The notes under the pieces were generated by a model, which was not told the origin of the DNA, ran no database searches, and worked only from the letters and a program-made list of their open reading frames with translations. From a virus, in IMG/VR virus record IMGVR_UViG_3300005613_000002, positions 248,001-312,000 of that record: 64,000 nt of DNA; one strand, written 5' to 3'. The position numbers and the translations under genes are program-made. Positions 41,271 through 50,268 of the stretch are shown piece after piece. Every line of letters begins with the position of its first letter. The first letter of the stretch is position 1.

Positions 41271-41759
41271 TTATCGATTTGCTTTAAAATTCATATATAT
41301 AATTTTGACCATACCCTCAATTAATTTTTTCTTTGCAATTATATGGTCAGCAGTCCAAGCATTATCTACAGTCCAATCTGGTTCTTTGTCACAAAATATA
41401 CGTTTAATTCCAGCATTAACTATCTGACCTGCACAACGACTACATGGAAACCAATTAACATACATATCACCACCAAATGTTTTTTGTCCTTGTCTTGCTG
41501 CATTAACAATTGCGTTTTCTTCAGCATGTAAAACCCATGAATATTTTGCTGGTCTTTCATGTCTTTCTTCTAAATCATCATCACAACCCCTTGGAAATCC
41601 ATTATACCCCATTGATATTGGGTTTTTATCTGATACGATAACAGCACCAACTTTACTAGAACGATCTTTACTCCATTGTGCAACATGGTCTGCAAGTTGC
41701 ATAAATCTTAAATCCCATTTATTAGGTTCAAGTTTAAAATTTTTTACTTCTTTAGCCAT
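41271..41759 (-). CDS. dCMP deaminase, 162 aa
   Basis: Zinc-dependent deaminase making dUMP for dTMP synthesis. The metal site is HAEENAIVNAARQG (His-Ala-Glu) plus PCSRCAGQIV (PCxxC), after a VGAVIVSDKNPISMGYNGFPRGCDD substrate loop typical of the T4 Cd family. Length matches. Its presence fits a phage that controls its nucleotide pool. Confidence 0.9.
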   Translation of the reverse strand: MAKEVKNFKLEPNKWDLRFMQLADHVAQWSKDRSSKVGAVIVSDKNPISMGYNGFPRGCDDDLEERHERPAKYSWVLHAEENAIVNAARQGQKTFGGDMYVNWFPCSRCAGQIVNAGIKRIFCDKEPDWTVDNAWTADHIIAKKKLIEGMVKIIYMNFKANR

Positions 41760-41766
41760 AATTTTT

Positions 41767-41922
41767 TTATTTTAGTCTCCATAATGAATTTCTTTTTAAT
41801 TTATTAGCATTTTCAATCAGTTCCTCAATATCATCTTTATCAACATCAATATCCAAATCTGCCAATTTATCTACTAATAATAAACCTTCTTTAATTAACC
41901 TTGCTTTTTCTAATTCATACAT
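41767..41922 (-). CDS. hypothetical protein, 51 aa
   Basis: A complete short helical frame (ATG 41922, TAA 41767) fills the gap between the deaminase and the recombination nuclease gene. It has a late-type box immediately upstream. Acidic, leucine-rich. Function unknown. Confidence 0.5.
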   Translation of the reverse strand: MYELEKARLIKEGLLLVDKLADLDIDVDKDDIEELIENANKLKRNSLWRLK

Positions 41923-41926
41923 AACA

Positions 41927-41938
41927 ATAAATACTTAA
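41927..41938 (-). promoter_or_regulatory. putative late promoter box (TAAGTATTTATT)
   Basis: The minus strand reads AAGTATTTATT right after the stop of the nuclease gene and 5 nt before the ATG at 41922. Confidence 0.45.
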
Positions 41939-44900
41939 TTACTCAATAGCAACAGATGAAATTCCATCATCACTCAATTGTACATCTAAAATATAATCAG
42001 GTTCAATATTAACTCTATGTTCAATAATTAAAACCTTTTTCATGTTTGATTTAATCAACTGTAGAATTTCAATAAATTCTTCAATACTATCTTCACTTAA
42101 TTTACCCATTACTTCATCTAATAAGAATATTGATGGTTTTGACTTAACATTAATCTGATTTAATGCAAACTTTAATACAACACTTGAAAATGTTCTTTCT
42201 TTACCTGATGCACTAATACAATCAATAATTGCTGTTGGTCTATCGTGATATGCTAATTTAGGTCTTAAATCATCAACATCAAGCCAAATTTTAAATGGTG
42301 CAACACTTAATATGTTTTCAAGAGTAACATTTATTTTTGGTAGAATATAATTACTTAACATTTGTCTTGGAATACCATCTCTATGAACACATTTCTTATA
42401 AAGGTTCATTACGTTATCACGATATTCTTGTAATTTAAACTCAGCCAATAATAACTCATTATTTTTTATTTTAAGTTGTTTTTCACCTATATTAGTCTTT
42501 AAAATAAAAATATTTTCTCTTTCATCAGCTTCATTTCCTTCAAGTATTTCTAATTTCTTTTTAGCTGCCTCAATACCCTTATTAATGTTATTATTTTCTT
42601 CAATTTGTTTTAAACTATTATCATAGTTATCAATTTTTTGTTGTAATATGTCAATTTTTAATTCCTCATTCTGTATTTTAGTTGGGATTAAATTTGATTC
42701 ATCAACATATGTTTTTCTTTTCTCTACATCATTTTTATCATTATTTAATTCACCAATTTCTTTTAAAACTTCTACCATTCCTAGTGAATCCTTTTCAATA
42801 TTCTCATTAATAATATCAATTTCAGTATTTTTATTATTAATATCTTCAACTAATTTTATTTTCTCAATATTATTGATATTTTTTATAGAGTCTGCAACAC
42901 CAAACATGTTAGTTTCAATTTCACTAATTTCTTCATTTATACCAGAAATTTCTTCATCAATATGAGTTTGATGTTCTTTTGTTAATTCTTGTCCACATGT
43001 TGGACAAGTTTTACTAGTTTTTAAATCATTTATTTTAGTCTTTAATTTAACTATAGAGTCTTTATAATCAGAACCACTCTTTTTGAGAGTAAAAACTTTC
43101 CCATTTAAAATCTCAATATTATGTTCAATATCACGAATTTCTTGTTCAATTGATTTTATTTTAAGTTTTAATTCGTGTTCATTTGTCTTGTGAGTATCTT
43201 TTTTCTTTGTTAAATCGATTAATCTTTGTTCATCATACGTTTCCTTCAAATTCTCAATACTCACTGTTAAAACGCCTCTACGTGCTTCTAGTTTAAGTAT
43301 TTCATCATTATGTGATTTAATTGTTTCTTTAGTTTCTTTAATATCTAAATTATATATTTCTGGGTCTATTGTATATAATTTTTTTGTTAAATCTTCAACA
43401 TATTTTCGACCAATTGTAATTTTTTTCTGAACACCAACTAAAGTAACTGTTTCAATTTCATCCATTTCAGTTTTGGTGATACCAATTTCTTCTTTAAGTG
43501 TTTTGTTTTGTTCAGTAACCAATTCAACATTACAAGTTACTCTTGTTTTTTCACTAATTCTTTTTTGATATTTTTTAAATACATCAAGTTTAACATCAAA
43601 AATATCTAAGCCACTATCAAATAATAATGAATCAATAAATTCAGCCATATCATTAGACAAAATTTTATTCAATGTATCTGATGTGGTCATAACAATACGC
43701 ATGAAGTTATTATATGTACCAATAATCCTATTAAGTTTTTCTTGTGTTTTAGCTCGTTTATCACCATCTAATGTTTCAAATGAAGTAGTATCATCCATCA
43801 CTTCATCAGGACTAGACAATAAATAATAACTTAAAGTTGTTGGTGCACCATTAATTTCACCATCTTTAGAATATTTAATTATTGTTTTCTTTTTAATACC
43901 ATAATACTCACCATTGGCTTCAATTACTAAATATCCTTCACAAGATTTAGCACCATTTCTATTATTAACAAAACGTTTATCACCAAATTTAGTTCTACTC
44001 TCAGTTTCAATAGTTTTTCCGAATAATAAATATGATATTAATTTAATTATTGTTGTTTTTCCTGCTGTATTTATTCCAGTAATTTGAAATAAACCATCCA
44101 TATCAATCCAATTAATATCAACATCACCATAAGACATAAAATTCTTTCCACCAAACTTAACAATATTCCATTCAATATTGCTGCTTTCATCTAATTCGAT
44201 TTCATTAAAGATTTCTTCATCAAGAGCAATAACATCCTTAATAACTTCTTCATCAGTACCAATTTTACTCAAATACTCATTAAATATTTCATGTTGTACT
44301 GTTTTTTCGGTAATATTTTCTAATGTTACACTTTCATTTATATCAACATCCTCAGTTGCAAGGAATTGATTTTTATGGGAAATAACACAATTTGGATATA
44401 ATTTTTTAATGTAAGTAGATAAAGACCTTTCACTATCTTTGTTTCTTGATTGTGGTAAAGTATTCCATACAAATCTTACCTTCATATGTTTACTTGGATT
44501 ATCAATTTCAAAATCCAAATCATCAAAATCTATAAATGGAGTAATGTTCACATTTTTAAATGACCAATCATTTTTTATTGAAACTTCTTCAACTGCTTTT
44601 GTTTTGATATTCCATAATAAATATCCATGAAAATTATCATCACCTTCAGCAAAATCTTGAGCGATTAATGAACCACAATATGCTTTAGTTTTATCAGCGA
44701 AATATTGTTTTTTATGAATATCACCCAAAAAAGAAAAATCACCAATATAATCAGAAATTTTATAATATGATTTACTTTTCATATCAAACCCAGTTACTGA
44801 TTTACAACCATTAATTGGGTCATGAAACAAATCTATTAACGTACAATCATTTTCATTTCTATATGCATTTATTTTTTTTCCTTCTTTTGTTTTCCAAGGA

Positions 44901-45307
44901 TTATTTTTCGTATCACCGTGATGCCATACTACCCAAATAATATTATCATCAGTATAAAATCCTGTTTTATCGTAATACACAATATTTGAATTCTTAATCG
45001 TATTAACCATTGCTTTAATAGAATCAGTCCTTTTGATATTCTTTTTACGCATATCATGATTACCCCTTGTTATCCTAACTGGAGCAATATCAGCTAATTC
45101 ATTTAACAACATTGAAATTAATTCAATTTGTTCTGGTTGTAAATCCAGATAATCATTAACTAAATCACCAACAATAACAATCCTATCTGGTTTTTTTTGT
45201 TTTAATGATGTTATTAATTTTTTTAACACTTTGGTATATTCCTCGTTTCGAGTAGGTGTCTTACGAACATGTATATCAGCAAGATGTGCTATTTTTATTA
45301 TACTCAT
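41939..45307 (-). CDS. fused SbcD-SbcC (gp47-gp46) recombination nuclease, 1122 aa
   Basis: Mre11-like phosphodiesterase motifs come first: DIH (11-13), GDLVND, GNHD (82-85), WHHGD and GDIHKK. A Rad50-like ATPase follows in the same chain: Walker A GINTAGKTT (about 411), long coiled coil with zinc hook CPTCGQ at about 768, signature SASGKERTF, Walker B IFLLDEV and IEHR. T4 encodes the two as separate gp47 and gp46. The complex processes DNA ends for recombination-dependent replication. The ATG at 45307, not an upstream TTG, is chosen because the host-type promoter (45322-45351) lies between them. Confidence 0.9.
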   Translation of the reverse strand: MSIIKIAHLADIHVRKTPTRNEEYTKVLKKLITSLKQKKPDRIVIVGDLVNDYLDLQPEQIELISMLLNELADIAPVRITRGNHDMRKKNIKRTDSIKAMVNTIKNSNIVYYDKTGFYTDDNIIWVVWHHGDTKNNPWKTKEGKKINAYRNENDCTLIDLFHDPINGCKSVTGFDMKSKSYYKISDYIGDFSFLGDIHKKQYFADKTKAYCGSLIAQDFAEGDDNFHGYLLWNIKTKAVEEVSIKNDWSFKNVNITPFIDFDDLDFEIDNPSKHMKVRFVWNTLPQSRNKDSERSLSTYIKKLYPNCVISHKNQFLATEDVDINESVTLENITEKTVQHEIFNEYLSKIGTDEEVIKDVIALDEEIFNEIELDESSNIEWNIVKFGGKNFMSYGDVDINWIDMDGLFQITGINTAGKTTIIKLISYLLFGKTIETESRTKFGDKRFVNNRNGAKSCEGYLVIEANGEYYGIKKKTIIKYSKDGEINGAPTTLSYYLLSSPDEVMDDTTSFETLDGDKRAKTQEKLNRIIGTYNNFMRIVMTTSDTLNKILSNDMAEFIDSLLFDSGLDIFDVKLDVFKKYQKRISEKTRVTCNVELVTEQNKTLKEEIGITKTEMDEIETVTLVGVQKKITIGRKYVEDLTKKLYTIDPEIYNLDIKETKETIKSHNDEILKLEARRGVLTVSIENLKETYDEQRLIDLTKKKDTHKTNEHELKLKIKSIEQEIRDIEHNIEILNGKVFTLKKSGSDYKDSIVKLKTKINDLKTSKTCPTCGQELTKEHQTHIDEEISGINEEISEIETNMFGVADSIKNINNIEKIKLVEDINNKNTEIDIINENIEKDSLGMVEVLKEIGELNNDKNDVEKRKTYVDESNLIPTKIQNEELKIDILQQKIDNYDNSLKQIEENNNINKGIEAAKKKLEILEGNEADERENIFILKTNIGEKQLKIKNNELLLAEFKLQEYRDNVMNLYKKCVHRDGIPRQMLSNYILPKINVTLENILSVAPFKIWLDVDDLRPKLAYHDRPTAIIDCISASGKERTFSSVVLKFALNQINVKSKPSIFLLDEVMGKLSEDSIEEFIEILQLIKSNMKKVLIIEHRVNIEPDYILDVQLSDDGISSVAIE

Positions 45308-45321
45308 ATATGATTTTTTTA

Positions 45322-45351
45322 CAAATATATTAAATTTGAAACAATATATCA
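45322..45351 (-). promoter_or_regulatory. host-type promoter TTG-N20-TATATTTG
   Basis: The minus strand has TTG, 20 nt, TATATTTG; about 14 nt separate it from the ATG at 45307, leaving a leader of under 10 nt. Confidence 0.7.
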
Positions 45352-45502
45352 ATCATTTTTATTTTTTAAATGACTATTAAACTATAATGTCATAATTACA
45401 GTTAATTATTTATGTATCTGACGAAATTACATGATTTAATTAATTGGCACGAATATCGTAATATTTTAAATCTAAAAATTATAATAATAAAATTTAAAAA
45501 TT

Positions 45503-45922
45503 ATGTACAAAAATTCTAAAATTAATTTATTTGATGCCATTATGGGTGATTTAGTTACTGATGATTTTTTCACATTCACAACATTTGACATGCCTAAAAC
45601 AACTAAACCAGTTCATGACGTAATTGAAAATGATAGTGAATATATTATTGATTTCCATTTGACTGGTATAAAAAAAGATGATGTATCAATTACTGTTGAA
45701 AATAATGTTTTATCAATTAAAGCTGAACGTCATATTGATGATGAAATAAAATATACACACAAAGAATCATTTTCTGGTGTTTATGAAAAATCATTTGAAC
45801 TCCCAGATACAGTTAAAACTGATAAAATTAATGCTACGTTTATTGATGGTATTGTTAGTGTGAAAATCCCAAAAAAATCTGAAAAAAATAAGTCAGGCAT
45901 TAAAAAGATAAAAATAAATTAA
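45503..45922 (+). CDS. small heat-shock protein (Hsp20), 139 aa
   Basis: An alpha-crystallin domain at about residues 37-130: HDVIENDSEYIIDFHLTGIKKDDVSI, LSIKAERH, and GIVSVKIPKK. Short N-terminal arm. ATP-independent chaperone that would hold unfolding proteins during infection; Hsp20 genes occur in several T4-like phages. It is isolated on the plus strand between the nuclease and sigma genes, ending at its own terminator. A GG-GC-like stretch at about 45444 is not a convincing promoter. Confidence 0.9.
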   Translation: MYKNSKINLFDAIMGDLVTDDFFTFTTFDMPKTTKPVHDVIENDSEYIIDFHLTGIKKDDVSITVENNVLSIKAERHIDDEIKYTHKESFSGVYEKSFELPDTVKTDKINATFIDGIVSVKIPKKSEKNKSGIKKIKIN

Positions 45923-45948
45923 AAAAAGGGGTATTACCCCTTTTTTCT
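45920..45948. terminator. bidirectional terminator
   Basis: A-run, GGGGTA/TACCCC stem, T-run between the convergent Hsp20 gene (stop 45922) and the Cys-cluster gene ending at 45934. Confidence 0.85.
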
Positions 45949-46164
45949 TTTATCTCTTTTATTCTTACAACAATAATTTTTACATACTTCAGGTTTTATT
46001 TCATGAATATCACACAAACCATCCACTAAATGTCCACAATCATAATTATAAATGTATCTACCATGTATTATTTTTTCTTTATCAAATAAAGCAATTTCTC
46101 TAGCATCTTTTAATTTAAGTAACATCCCATTAGTACAACAATCACTACATTTTTCACATTCCAT
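45934..46164 (-). CDS. YkgJ-type Cys-cluster protein, 76 aa
   Basis: Begins CEKCSDCC and has later CDIH...CKNYCC Cys residues, the CxxCxxCC pattern of the YkgJ (UPF0153) family thought to chelate zinc or iron. Lys-rich tail. Role in the phage unknown; it follows the sigma gene by 11 nt. Confidence 0.7.
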   Translation of the reverse strand: MECEKCSDCCTNGMLLKLKDAREIALFDKEKIIHGRYIYNYDCGHLVDGLCDIHEIKPEVCKNYCCKNKRDKRKKG

Positions 46165-46175
46165 ATTTCTTTTTA

Positions 46176-46742
46176 TTAATCTTCAATTAATTCAGTATAA
46201 TTTCTTTTAAGTTTGGTTTTTATATAGTTAACCTTATTACTAACAGTACTGCTAGTTAGATTAAACTCTTGTCCAATCTCATTATAATCATACCCTTGTA
46301 AATACTTCATGTCTAATAATATGAATTCAGAAGGAGTTAATTTTGTTGATATAAAATTAATTGACTTATCATTTTCGAAATCTGTATTATTCGATGTATA
46401 ATAATCACTATTAATTGTTTGAGTATCAGACACTAATTCTTCATTAGAATATGATGTAAAGGAAACTTCATCACATCTCCATTTATCAATCATATAATTT
46501 TTAGTTATTGATAATACCCATGTTTTAAATTTAGATTTTGTTTCATCAAATTTTTTCAAATTTAAAAACACTTTAATCATTATTTCAGAAATATAATCAT
46601 CAATATCACCACAATGTGTATACTTACTCCTAATAAAATCACTTACCGTTTTTTTATATTTATTATAAATGATTTTTTGTGCTGCCTGATTTCCATTCAA
46701 AATACTTTGAATTAGAATCATATCTTTCGTTTCTTCTTTCAT
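46176..46742 (-). CDS. small sigma-70-family factor (gp55-like late sigma candidate), 188 aa
   Basis: Region 2: YISEIMIKVFLNLKKFDETKSKFKTWVLSITKNYMIDKWR, recognisably sigma2 with the -10 contact helix. Region 4: LTPSEFILLDMKYL followed by the DYNEIGQEFNLTSSTVSN helix-turn-helix. No region 1 or 3, as in ECF and gp55-like factors. Its place next to the gp46/gp47 homologue parallels T4, where gene 55 lies near 46-47, so I predict it reads the AGTATTTATAA boxes. It overlaps the primase by 80 nt; an internal ATG at 46721 is possible. Confidence 0.8.
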   Translation of the reverse strand: MKEETKDMILIQSILNGNQAAQKIIYNKYKKTVSDFIRSKYTHCGDIDDYISEIMIKVFLNLKKFDETKSKFKTWVLSITKNYMIDKWRCDEVSFTSYSNEELVSDTQTINSDYYTSNNTDFENDKSINFISTKLTPSEFILLDMKYLQGYDYNEIGQEFNLTSSTVSNKVNYIKTKLKRNYTELIED

Positions 46743-47751
46743 AATATGGTTTCTGTACCTTACTCACAAAATAATCGTCAACAACTAAACCTCTTGCACT
46801 ATATAAAGACTTAATAACAACATCAATACCTTGCTTCTTTCTTAATTCATCTAAATCATCACTGGTTGGTAATTTAACTATTTTGATTTTTTCTTCATGA
46901 CCTGCATATATTTTTTCTAAAATATAAAACAATTCAATACTATTTTTATATGCATCTGGGTCTAATAAAACAACAACATCTGGTTTTAATTCTTTTAATT
47001 TCATAAATAGTGTTGTTGAAATTGTTTTCCCTAACATTGGAATTATATTAACTGGAAATGATAACATCTCAAAAACTCCTTCAACTAAATAAACTGTAGA
47101 ATCCCAATTTATTAAACCCTCATTATAAATAATTTTATCTTTATCAGCATCAGGATTAAGATATGGTAATTTTTTCTTTATTTTTTTATCACTTCCATAG
47201 TATCTCCCAACAAAATAATTCACATCGCCATCATCATTGAATGATGGAATAATAATTCTTTTAGAATATTTTCCAGTAATACAAAAACCAAGCCGATATT
47301 TTAAAATTATTTCTCTTGATATTTTACGGTCATTTACTAAATAATTATATGCTTCAAAATGGTCAGGATTTCCAACTTCCATTTGTGAAAATAATATCAT
47401 TTCATCTGGAAGTTTGACTTCAAGTTCCTCAATTTCTTCATCTTCATTATTATACACATAATCATCTATTGAACCAACAAACGATTTATATAAAACATAA
47501 TCACTATATGAACCATATAATCTAATTAATTTCTTTAATGAACCAGAAAATCTAGGTTCATCACATTTCCAACATCTAAAAACTCTTTTTGCTGTATTAA
47601 TCTCAAGATTATATTTTCCATCAGGGTATGATAATCCATCACGTTCCATACACCTTGGACAATTAACTTGTAATTGTGAACCAGTATTTAAACCGTTAAC
47701 ATCTTCAAAAATGTTTTGAATTATACTATGGTATTCCTGACCTTTAATCAT
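46663..47751 (-). CDS. DNA primase (DnaG type), 362 aa
   Basis: N-terminal zinc finger CPRC...CWKC (about 31-55) followed by a basic region, then a TOPRIM domain: VYLVEGVFEML (catalytic Glu) and VVVLLDPDAY (Asp-x-Asp). It makes RNA primers for lagging-strand synthesis. ATG at 47751 (MIKGQEYHS) is preferred to an in-frame TTG at 47760. The host-type promoter box ends 6 nt upstream, predicting an almost leaderless mRNA. Confidence 0.85.
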   Translation of the reverse strand: MIKGQEYHSIIQNIFEDVNGLNTGSQLQVNCPRCMERDGLSYPDGKYNLEINTAKRVFRCWKCDEPRFSGSLKKLIRLYGSYSDYVLYKSFVGSIDDYVYNNEDEEIEELEVKLPDEMILFSQMEVGNPDHFEAYNYLVNDRKISREIILKYRLGFCITGKYSKRIIIPSFNDDGDVNYFVGRYYGSDKKIKKKLPYLNPDADKDKIIYNEGLINWDSTVYLVEGVFEMLSFPVNIIPMLGKTISTTLFMKLKELKPDVVVLLDPDAYKNSIELFYILEKIYAGHEEKIKIVKLPTSDDLDELRKKQGIDVVIKSLYSARGLVVDDYFVSKVQKPYYERRNERYDSNSKYFEWKSGSTKNHL

Positions 47752-47757
47752 ATATGA

Positions 47758-47788
47758 CAAATATAAAAAAAAATAGCTTCAAAAGCAA
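47758..47788 (-). promoter_or_regulatory. host-type promoter TTG-N20-TATATTTG inside a terminator
   Basis: The -33 TTG lies in the loop of the terminator hairpin at 47766-47806 and the -7 TATATTTG follows its U-run. The ATG of the primase is 6 nt after the box. Confidence 0.7.
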
Positions 47789-47806
47789 TGTGTTTTGAAG
47801 CTATTT
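47766..47806 (-). terminator. terminator of the 47824-48384 gene
   Basis: Minus-strand RNA: AAAUAGCUUCAAAA, 8-nt loop, UUUUGAAGCUAUUU (14 perfect pairs) then a U-tract. Directly downstream of the stop at 47824. Confidence 0.85.
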
Positions 47807-47823
47807 TAAAAAGTGTTGAAATT

Positions 47824-48384
47824 TTAAAACTTTTTATATTGTTCTGTAAATGGAAAGAACAATATCATCTGTTTTAACAGATAGTCAATCTTCACAATAT
47901 CATGTGGTGTTCTTTCAGGATTTCTACCAGTCATGTTATTTTGTAGTTCATTAAACATTGCTAAAACATTCTCAATTAACGTTTCATTTAATAAATCATT
48001 TGGTTTACTATTTTTATTTTGTAACTCTTGATAAATTTTAGTGTAGTCTTCTTTAGATTGACCCAATTCACTTCTGAGTAGTTCAACCTGTTCAGATAAT
48101 AATCCTACTTGTTCTTCAAGCCATTCTTTACCTTCTGTTTTTCCAGTTACAACATCAGTTTCTGTTTTTCCAGTTATCCCATCTTTATTTGGGATTAAAG
48201 AAACTCCTTCTAATAACTTTTCAACAGTTTTTTTAGCTTTAATATCTCTTTTTTCTTCAGGACTTTTAACTTTTTCTATTACCTTTTCAGGTTTTTTTCT
48301 TGTTGTGGTTTGTCTTTTGACTTTAGCTTTAGTATTACTACCTTTTCCACCCTTTGCTATATTTGCTAAATTTTTCTTTGCCAT
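47824..48384 (-). CDS. hypothetical basic protein with coiled coil, 186 aa
   Basis: Very basic N-terminal 50 residues (Lys/Thr/Arg-rich), a short repeated GKTETDVVTGKTEGKE element near residue 72, then a coiled coil at about 90-120. The C-terminal third is soluble helix. Downstream of the metallophosphatase by 2 nt. It may bind DNA or act in the replisome or as a packaging partner; no family is known. Confidence 0.6.
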   Translation of the reverse strand: MAKKNLANIAKGGKGSNTKAKVKRQTTTRKKPEKVIEKVKSPEEKRDIKAKKTVEKLLEGVSLIPNKDGITGKTETDVVTGKTEGKEWLEEQVGLLSEQVELLRSELGQSKEDYTKIYQELQNKNSKPNDLLNETLIENVLAMFNELQNNMTGRNPERTPHDIVKIDYLLKQMILFFPFTEQYKKF

Positions 48385-48386
48385 AA

Positions 48387-49880
48387 TTATTTATCTATTA
48401 TTAAATTTGAATTTAAATGCGCAATCAATCCAGTTTCATCATTCCAAATAAATGCTTCACCTGCTTTTGTTGCACCAATAAAACCTTTTTTATGATGCCA
48501 TTCTTCAGTGCCTGTAAGACTTGATAAATACCTTACTGTAACACCTAAATCTTCATCAGTCATCCTATTTTTATCTAGTGTAACATATTTCATATTTCTT
48601 TTACGATGAATATGTCCTAAATGCCATTCATGAAATAATGTTTCACTCCACAATGGTTTTGATTCAATATCGCTTGCCATTAATAATGGTAAACTACTTT
48701 CTTTTTCCTCTGAACCATGTGTTATCCCTAGTAATACTTTTCCAAATCGATAATATTTTCTTGGTGATGCACCATTATTTATATTTACCATTTGGTCATT
48801 ATTAAACCATGCACCTAAAAATTCACCCAAATAATAACTTCGTTCGAAATCATGATTCCCGGGAACTACCATAACATCAACAGGCACACCTGTTTCTTTT
48901 AACATATTAATTGCATCAACTAATAAACTACAACCAACCTGAAAAGTTTTTTGCCAACGCAAATCTTCATCTTGTGGAGTTCCTTTTGTTGTTGTGTTTA
49001 ACATAGTATCACTATTAAAGAAATCACTACCAATTGGAAAGAATATCTTTGAAAATTCAAAACCACTTGCCCTTTCAATCAATTTCTTAATTGTTTTTAA
49101 ATATCGAGTACGAGCAATTTTCGTATCATAATTTTCACCAGTTTCACCACCCCATGCAAGTTTACCAATATGTAAATCGAATAATGTGACTTCGAAAAGA
49201 TTATTTTCCTTATTATCTTTTGTTTGTTTAGGTGTATAATATGTGACAGGTGGTTTATAATTCTGAGTCATTTCTTGAAATATCTCACCAATTCCTCTTT
49301 CCCTAACTGTCTTAATATCTCGTTCTAATCTTGCTTTAACTTGCCAATTTTGGTATGTTCTAGGTATTAACTCACCACCTTCATTGACTTTCATTGTCAC
49401 ATCCCATTTATTTACCACATGAGACACTGGTTTCCATACTTCGGTATCTACATTAGTTGCTGCTAATAATTGCTCTAAAGTCCTTACATGGTCTTTAGGA
49501 TAGTTACTACCACCAACCCACTCATACTCTGCTTCATTACCATTTTTTTGATTAAAAGTCTCACGATTACCAACTTTAGGAATATCTCTTGGTTTATTCT
49601 TTTCGCCTACCATATTTGAATTAGATGTAGTTGTTGAGACTTTTTTTGTTTTTTTATGTAGATATTCTTCATATGGGATTTGAAACTTATTATAAAGATT
49701 CACATCAAGTTCACCTACGTCAAATCGCTGATGAACCATTGCTTTTATATTTTTTACATAAGTGTCGGAAAATCCAGCTTTCACAGAAGCTACTTTTACC
49801 GACACATCATTTTCTATAGCAAATCCAATAATTTTAACAGCATTATCAATTCTCTCAAAAATTGTTGTTCTTTTTGTCAT
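48387..49880 (-). CDS. metallophosphoesterase with N-terminal helix-turn-helix, 497 aa
   Basis: C-terminal half has the calcineurin-like motifs: FDLHIGK (Asp-x-His), GSDFFNSD (the GDxxD position), VVPGNHDFE (GNHD), GITHGSEE and HLGHIHRKR (GHxH). The N-terminal 60 residues read like a helix-turn-helix (VASVKAGFSDTYVKNI). Related proteins occur in large phages, role unproven; DNA phosphodiesterase or 2',3'-cyclic phosphatase activity are both possible. A late-like box lies 79 nt upstream at 49959-49970. Confidence 0.75.
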   Translation of the reverse strand: MTKRTTIFERIDNAVKIIGFAIENDVSVKVASVKAGFSDTYVKNIKAMVHQRFDVGELDVNLYNKFQIPYEEYLHKKTKKVSTTTSNSNMVGEKNKPRDIPKVGNRETFNQKNGNEAEYEWVGGSNYPKDHVRTLEQLLAATNVDTEVWKPVSHVVNKWDVTMKVNEGGELIPRTYQNWQVKARLERDIKTVRERGIGEIFQEMTQNYKPPVTYYTPKQTKDNKENNLFEVTLFDLHIGKLAWGGETGENYDTKIARTRYLKTIKKLIERASGFEFSKIFFPIGSDFFNSDTMLNTTTKGTPQDEDLRWQKTFQVGCSLLVDAINMLKETGVPVDVMVVPGNHDFERSYYLGEFLGAWFNNDQMVNINNGASPRKYYRFGKVLLGITHGSEEKESSLPLLMASDIESKPLWSETLFHEWHLGHIHRKRNMKYVTLDKNRMTDEDLGVTVRYLSSLTGTEEWHHKKGFIGATKAGEAFIWNDETGLIAHLNSNLIIDK

Positions 49881-49955
49881 TTTATATTGATTAGATTAAA
49901 TTATTTAATTCTTATTTCATCAAAAATACTACGAAATAATCAAAACCACAAGGTT

Positions 49956-50264
49956 TTATATAAATACATTACCACTTTTTTTCAATAATACTAAGTTTTC
50001 TTCAATTTTTTTACACATTTCGATAAAATTAACTTCAACATCAACAGACAAATCAAACCATTCACCCTCTTTTTTATAATGAGCAAATCTTCTTTTTAAT
50101 GTTCCCTCAATTTTATAAGCTAAATCAGTACTATACACCTCAATTAATTTTAATGGTGATGGATTACCCGTCTGATGTTCAGATAATCGTTTTTGTGGAT
50201 GTTTAGATACACCAATTTTATAATAACTGTCTTCTAATGATTGAATTAAATATACACAATTCAT
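49956..50264 (-). CDS. GIY-YIG nuclease-like protein (MUG113/T5orf172 type), 102 aa
   Basis: Begins CVYLIQSLEDSYYKIGVSKHPQKRLSEHQTG, the VYL...YKIG variant of GIY-YIG, and ends in GEWFDLS, as in MUG113-like proteins. Only the catalytic module is present, without DNA-binding repeats. Role unknown. Confidence 0.8.
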   Translation of the reverse strand: MNCVYLIQSLEDSYYKIGVSKHPQKRLSEHQTGNPSPLKLIEVYSTDLAYKIEGTLKRRFAHYKKEGEWFDLSVDVEVNFIEMCKKIEENLVLLKKSGNVFI

Positions 50265-50268
50265 AAAT

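Noticed and set aside
45444-45460. TTGGCACG upstream of the Hsp20 gene resembling the -24 part of a sigma-54 promoter.
   Set aside because: The matching -12 TTGC element is absent at the required distance; one half-site is expected by chance.
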